64,000 bases of DNA, taken from contig DATKZH010000562.1 in the NCBI GenBank assembly GCA_035528065.1, forward strand, positions 41,319 to 105,318, given 5' to 3'. The notes under the pieces are model-generated. The model was not told where the DNA came from. It saw only the letters and a program-made list of their open reading frames with translations, and ran no database searches. Positions 63,240 through 64,000 of the stretch are shown here, one piece after another (position 1 is the stretch's first letter; each line of letters starts with the position of its first letter). Origin of the DNA: DATKZH01 sp035528065. Lineage in GTDB: Bacteria > Planctomycetota > Planctomycetia > Pirellulales > Thermoguttaceae. A program made the position numbers and the translations under genes.

Positions 63240-63791
63240 ATGACGATCTACACGCGGGCGGGCGATTCGGGCGAGACGGGGCTCTTGGGCGGACGCCGCG
63301 CGACCAAGGACGTCCCGCGGATCGAGACCTACGGCACGGTCGACGAGTTGAACTCCCTGCTGGGGCTGGCTCGGGCCGAGCCGTTGCAGGAAGACGTCGA
63401 GCGTGTGCTCGGGCGACTCCAGAGTGAACTGTTCGAGGTCGGCGCCGAGCTGGCCACTCCCGACCCGGACGCTCACCGCAACCGGACCATCGGCCCCAAG
63501 CACGTCCGGGCGATCGAGGCCGACATCGACCGGCTCCAGTCGACGCTCGCGCCGCTTGAGCACTTCATCCTGCCGGCCGGCACCCGGGCGGCGGCGACTC
63601 TGCACGTGGCCCGGGCCGTCTGCCGGCGGGCCGAGCGGCGACTGGTCGCGGCGATCCGCCAGTCGGACGAGGAGATCTCGCCGGTGCTCGTCGCCTATCT
63701 GAACCGCCTCAGCGACCTCCTCTTTGTCCTGGCCCGAAGCGTCAACGCCCAGGCCGGCCGGCCGGAGGTCGTTTGGGAGAAGCCCGGATAG
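63240..63791 (+). CDS. Cob(I)alamin adenosyltransferase (PduO type)
   Basis: 183 residues from ATG 63240 with GAGAGG upstream. Adds the 5'-deoxyadenosyl group to cobalamin using ATP. The N-terminal ATP-binding motif TRAGDSGETGLLGGRR and IETYGTVDELNSLLGLAR, and the later VCRRAERRLVA and YLNRLSDLLFVLAR, are diagnostic of the PduO/MMAB family. Length is normal for the single-domain form. Divergently arranged with the URO-D-type methyltransferase. Confidence 0.95.
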   Translation: MTIYTRAGDSGETGLLGGRRATKDVPRIETYGTVDELNSLLGLARAEPLQEDVERVLGRLQSELFEVGAELATPDPDAHRNRTIGPKHVRAIEADIDRLQSTLAPLEHFILPAGTRAAATLHVARAVCRRAERRLVAAIRQSDEEISPVLVAYLNRLSDLLFVLARSVNAQAGRPEVVWEKPG

Positions 63792-63981
63792 GGCCGGCCC
63801 GACTTCGAGGTCTCCCTGCTGCCCGTTCTCGACGCACCGGCTGCGCGGCAACCGGGCTCAGACGGTAGGGTGATACTATGGAAGCGGAGGCCGAGCCGAA
63901 CTAGCTTGGTCCTTGAACACGTGGTAAACCGGGGGTTTGTACGAGTCTCAAACCAGCGATTTCCACAAAAGGAGCCAAGCC

Positions 63982-64000
63982 ATGAAGTATGTCGGCGTCG
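63982..64000 (+). CDS. Start of a gene running off the right edge
   Basis: ATG 63982 with AAAGGAG eight bases upstream (63968-63974), reading MKYVGV at the window end. Only six codons are visible, so no identity can be given. The good ribosome-binding site supports a real start. Confidence 0.6.

Overview
The window is GC-rich bacterial DNA, very probably from a planctomycete of the Pirellulales type. The evidence is two DUF1559 pilin-like proteins with FTLVELLVVIAIIGILIALLLP-type leaders, Tat-exported oxidoreductase, DUF3604 and NIF3-like proteins, VIT/VWA and PKD proteins, an ECF sigma/anti-sigma pair with a large extracytoplasmic part, and many short palindromic repeats. There is no rRNA, no CRISPR array and no transposase gene. 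One tRNA (Ala, UGC) is present. About 55 genes are supported on both strands.

Layout. 0-3 kb: an energy-coupling-factor type transporter (membrane component plus a tandem ATPase that runs off the left edge). 3-8.5 kb: Gfo/Idh/MocA oxidoreductase, an MttB-family corrinoid methyltransferase and a secreted beta-helix protein. 8.5-14 kb: small lipoproteins, two DUF1559 proteins and a Tat-exported PHP/DUF3604 protein. 14.6-18.2 kb: a secreted Gly-rich protein, a histidine kinase and a sigma54 response regulator, resembling ZraPSR in layout. 18.6-23.2 kb: a UbiD-family decarboxylase, a thioredoxin-TPR protein and a secreted unknown. 23.3-33.9 kb: five co-directional genes: MCE-domain membrane protein, vWA-PKD membrane protein, tubulin/FtsZ-like GTPase, unknown membrane protein, and a membrane transglutaminase-like protein that lacks the catalytic Cys. 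I read this as a membrane-remodelling or envelope machine and as one of the two most interesting parts of the window.

34-42.5 kb: tRNA-Ala, an exported NIF3-like protein, priA, nadD, a soluble histidine kinase and small conserved proteins. 43.2-48.4 kb: a visibly AT-richer, tightly packed five-gene island (C5 DNA methyltransferase, HD-domain protein, ORC/CDC6-like AAA+ ATPase, unknown Rossmann-like protein, Vsr endonuclease), a likely horizontally acquired defence or conflict system and the other main candidate. 48.5-52.8 kb: an ECF sigma factor and giant anti-sigma gene between two roughly 325 bp direct repeats; each repeat includes the 3' end of the ACT-domain gene that is intact at 52.7-53.1 kb. 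53.7-60.9 kb: VIT-VWA protein, a three-gene YqjD/YqjE-like module, a planctomycete protein and a transglutaminase lipoprotein. 61-64 kb: Uma2 nuclease family, a URO-D family protein with a short copy of a URO-D 3' end nearby, a PduO-type cobalamin adenosyltransferase and the start of one more gene.

Working themes are cobalamin/methyl transfer (MttB-like, URO-D-like, adenosyltransferase), envelope biology (tubulin/MCE operon, VWA proteins, ECF stress circuit), and genome plasticity driven by short palindromic repeats, two of which lie in frame inside the transporter genes. All functional calls come from reading motifs and context; no database search was possible.
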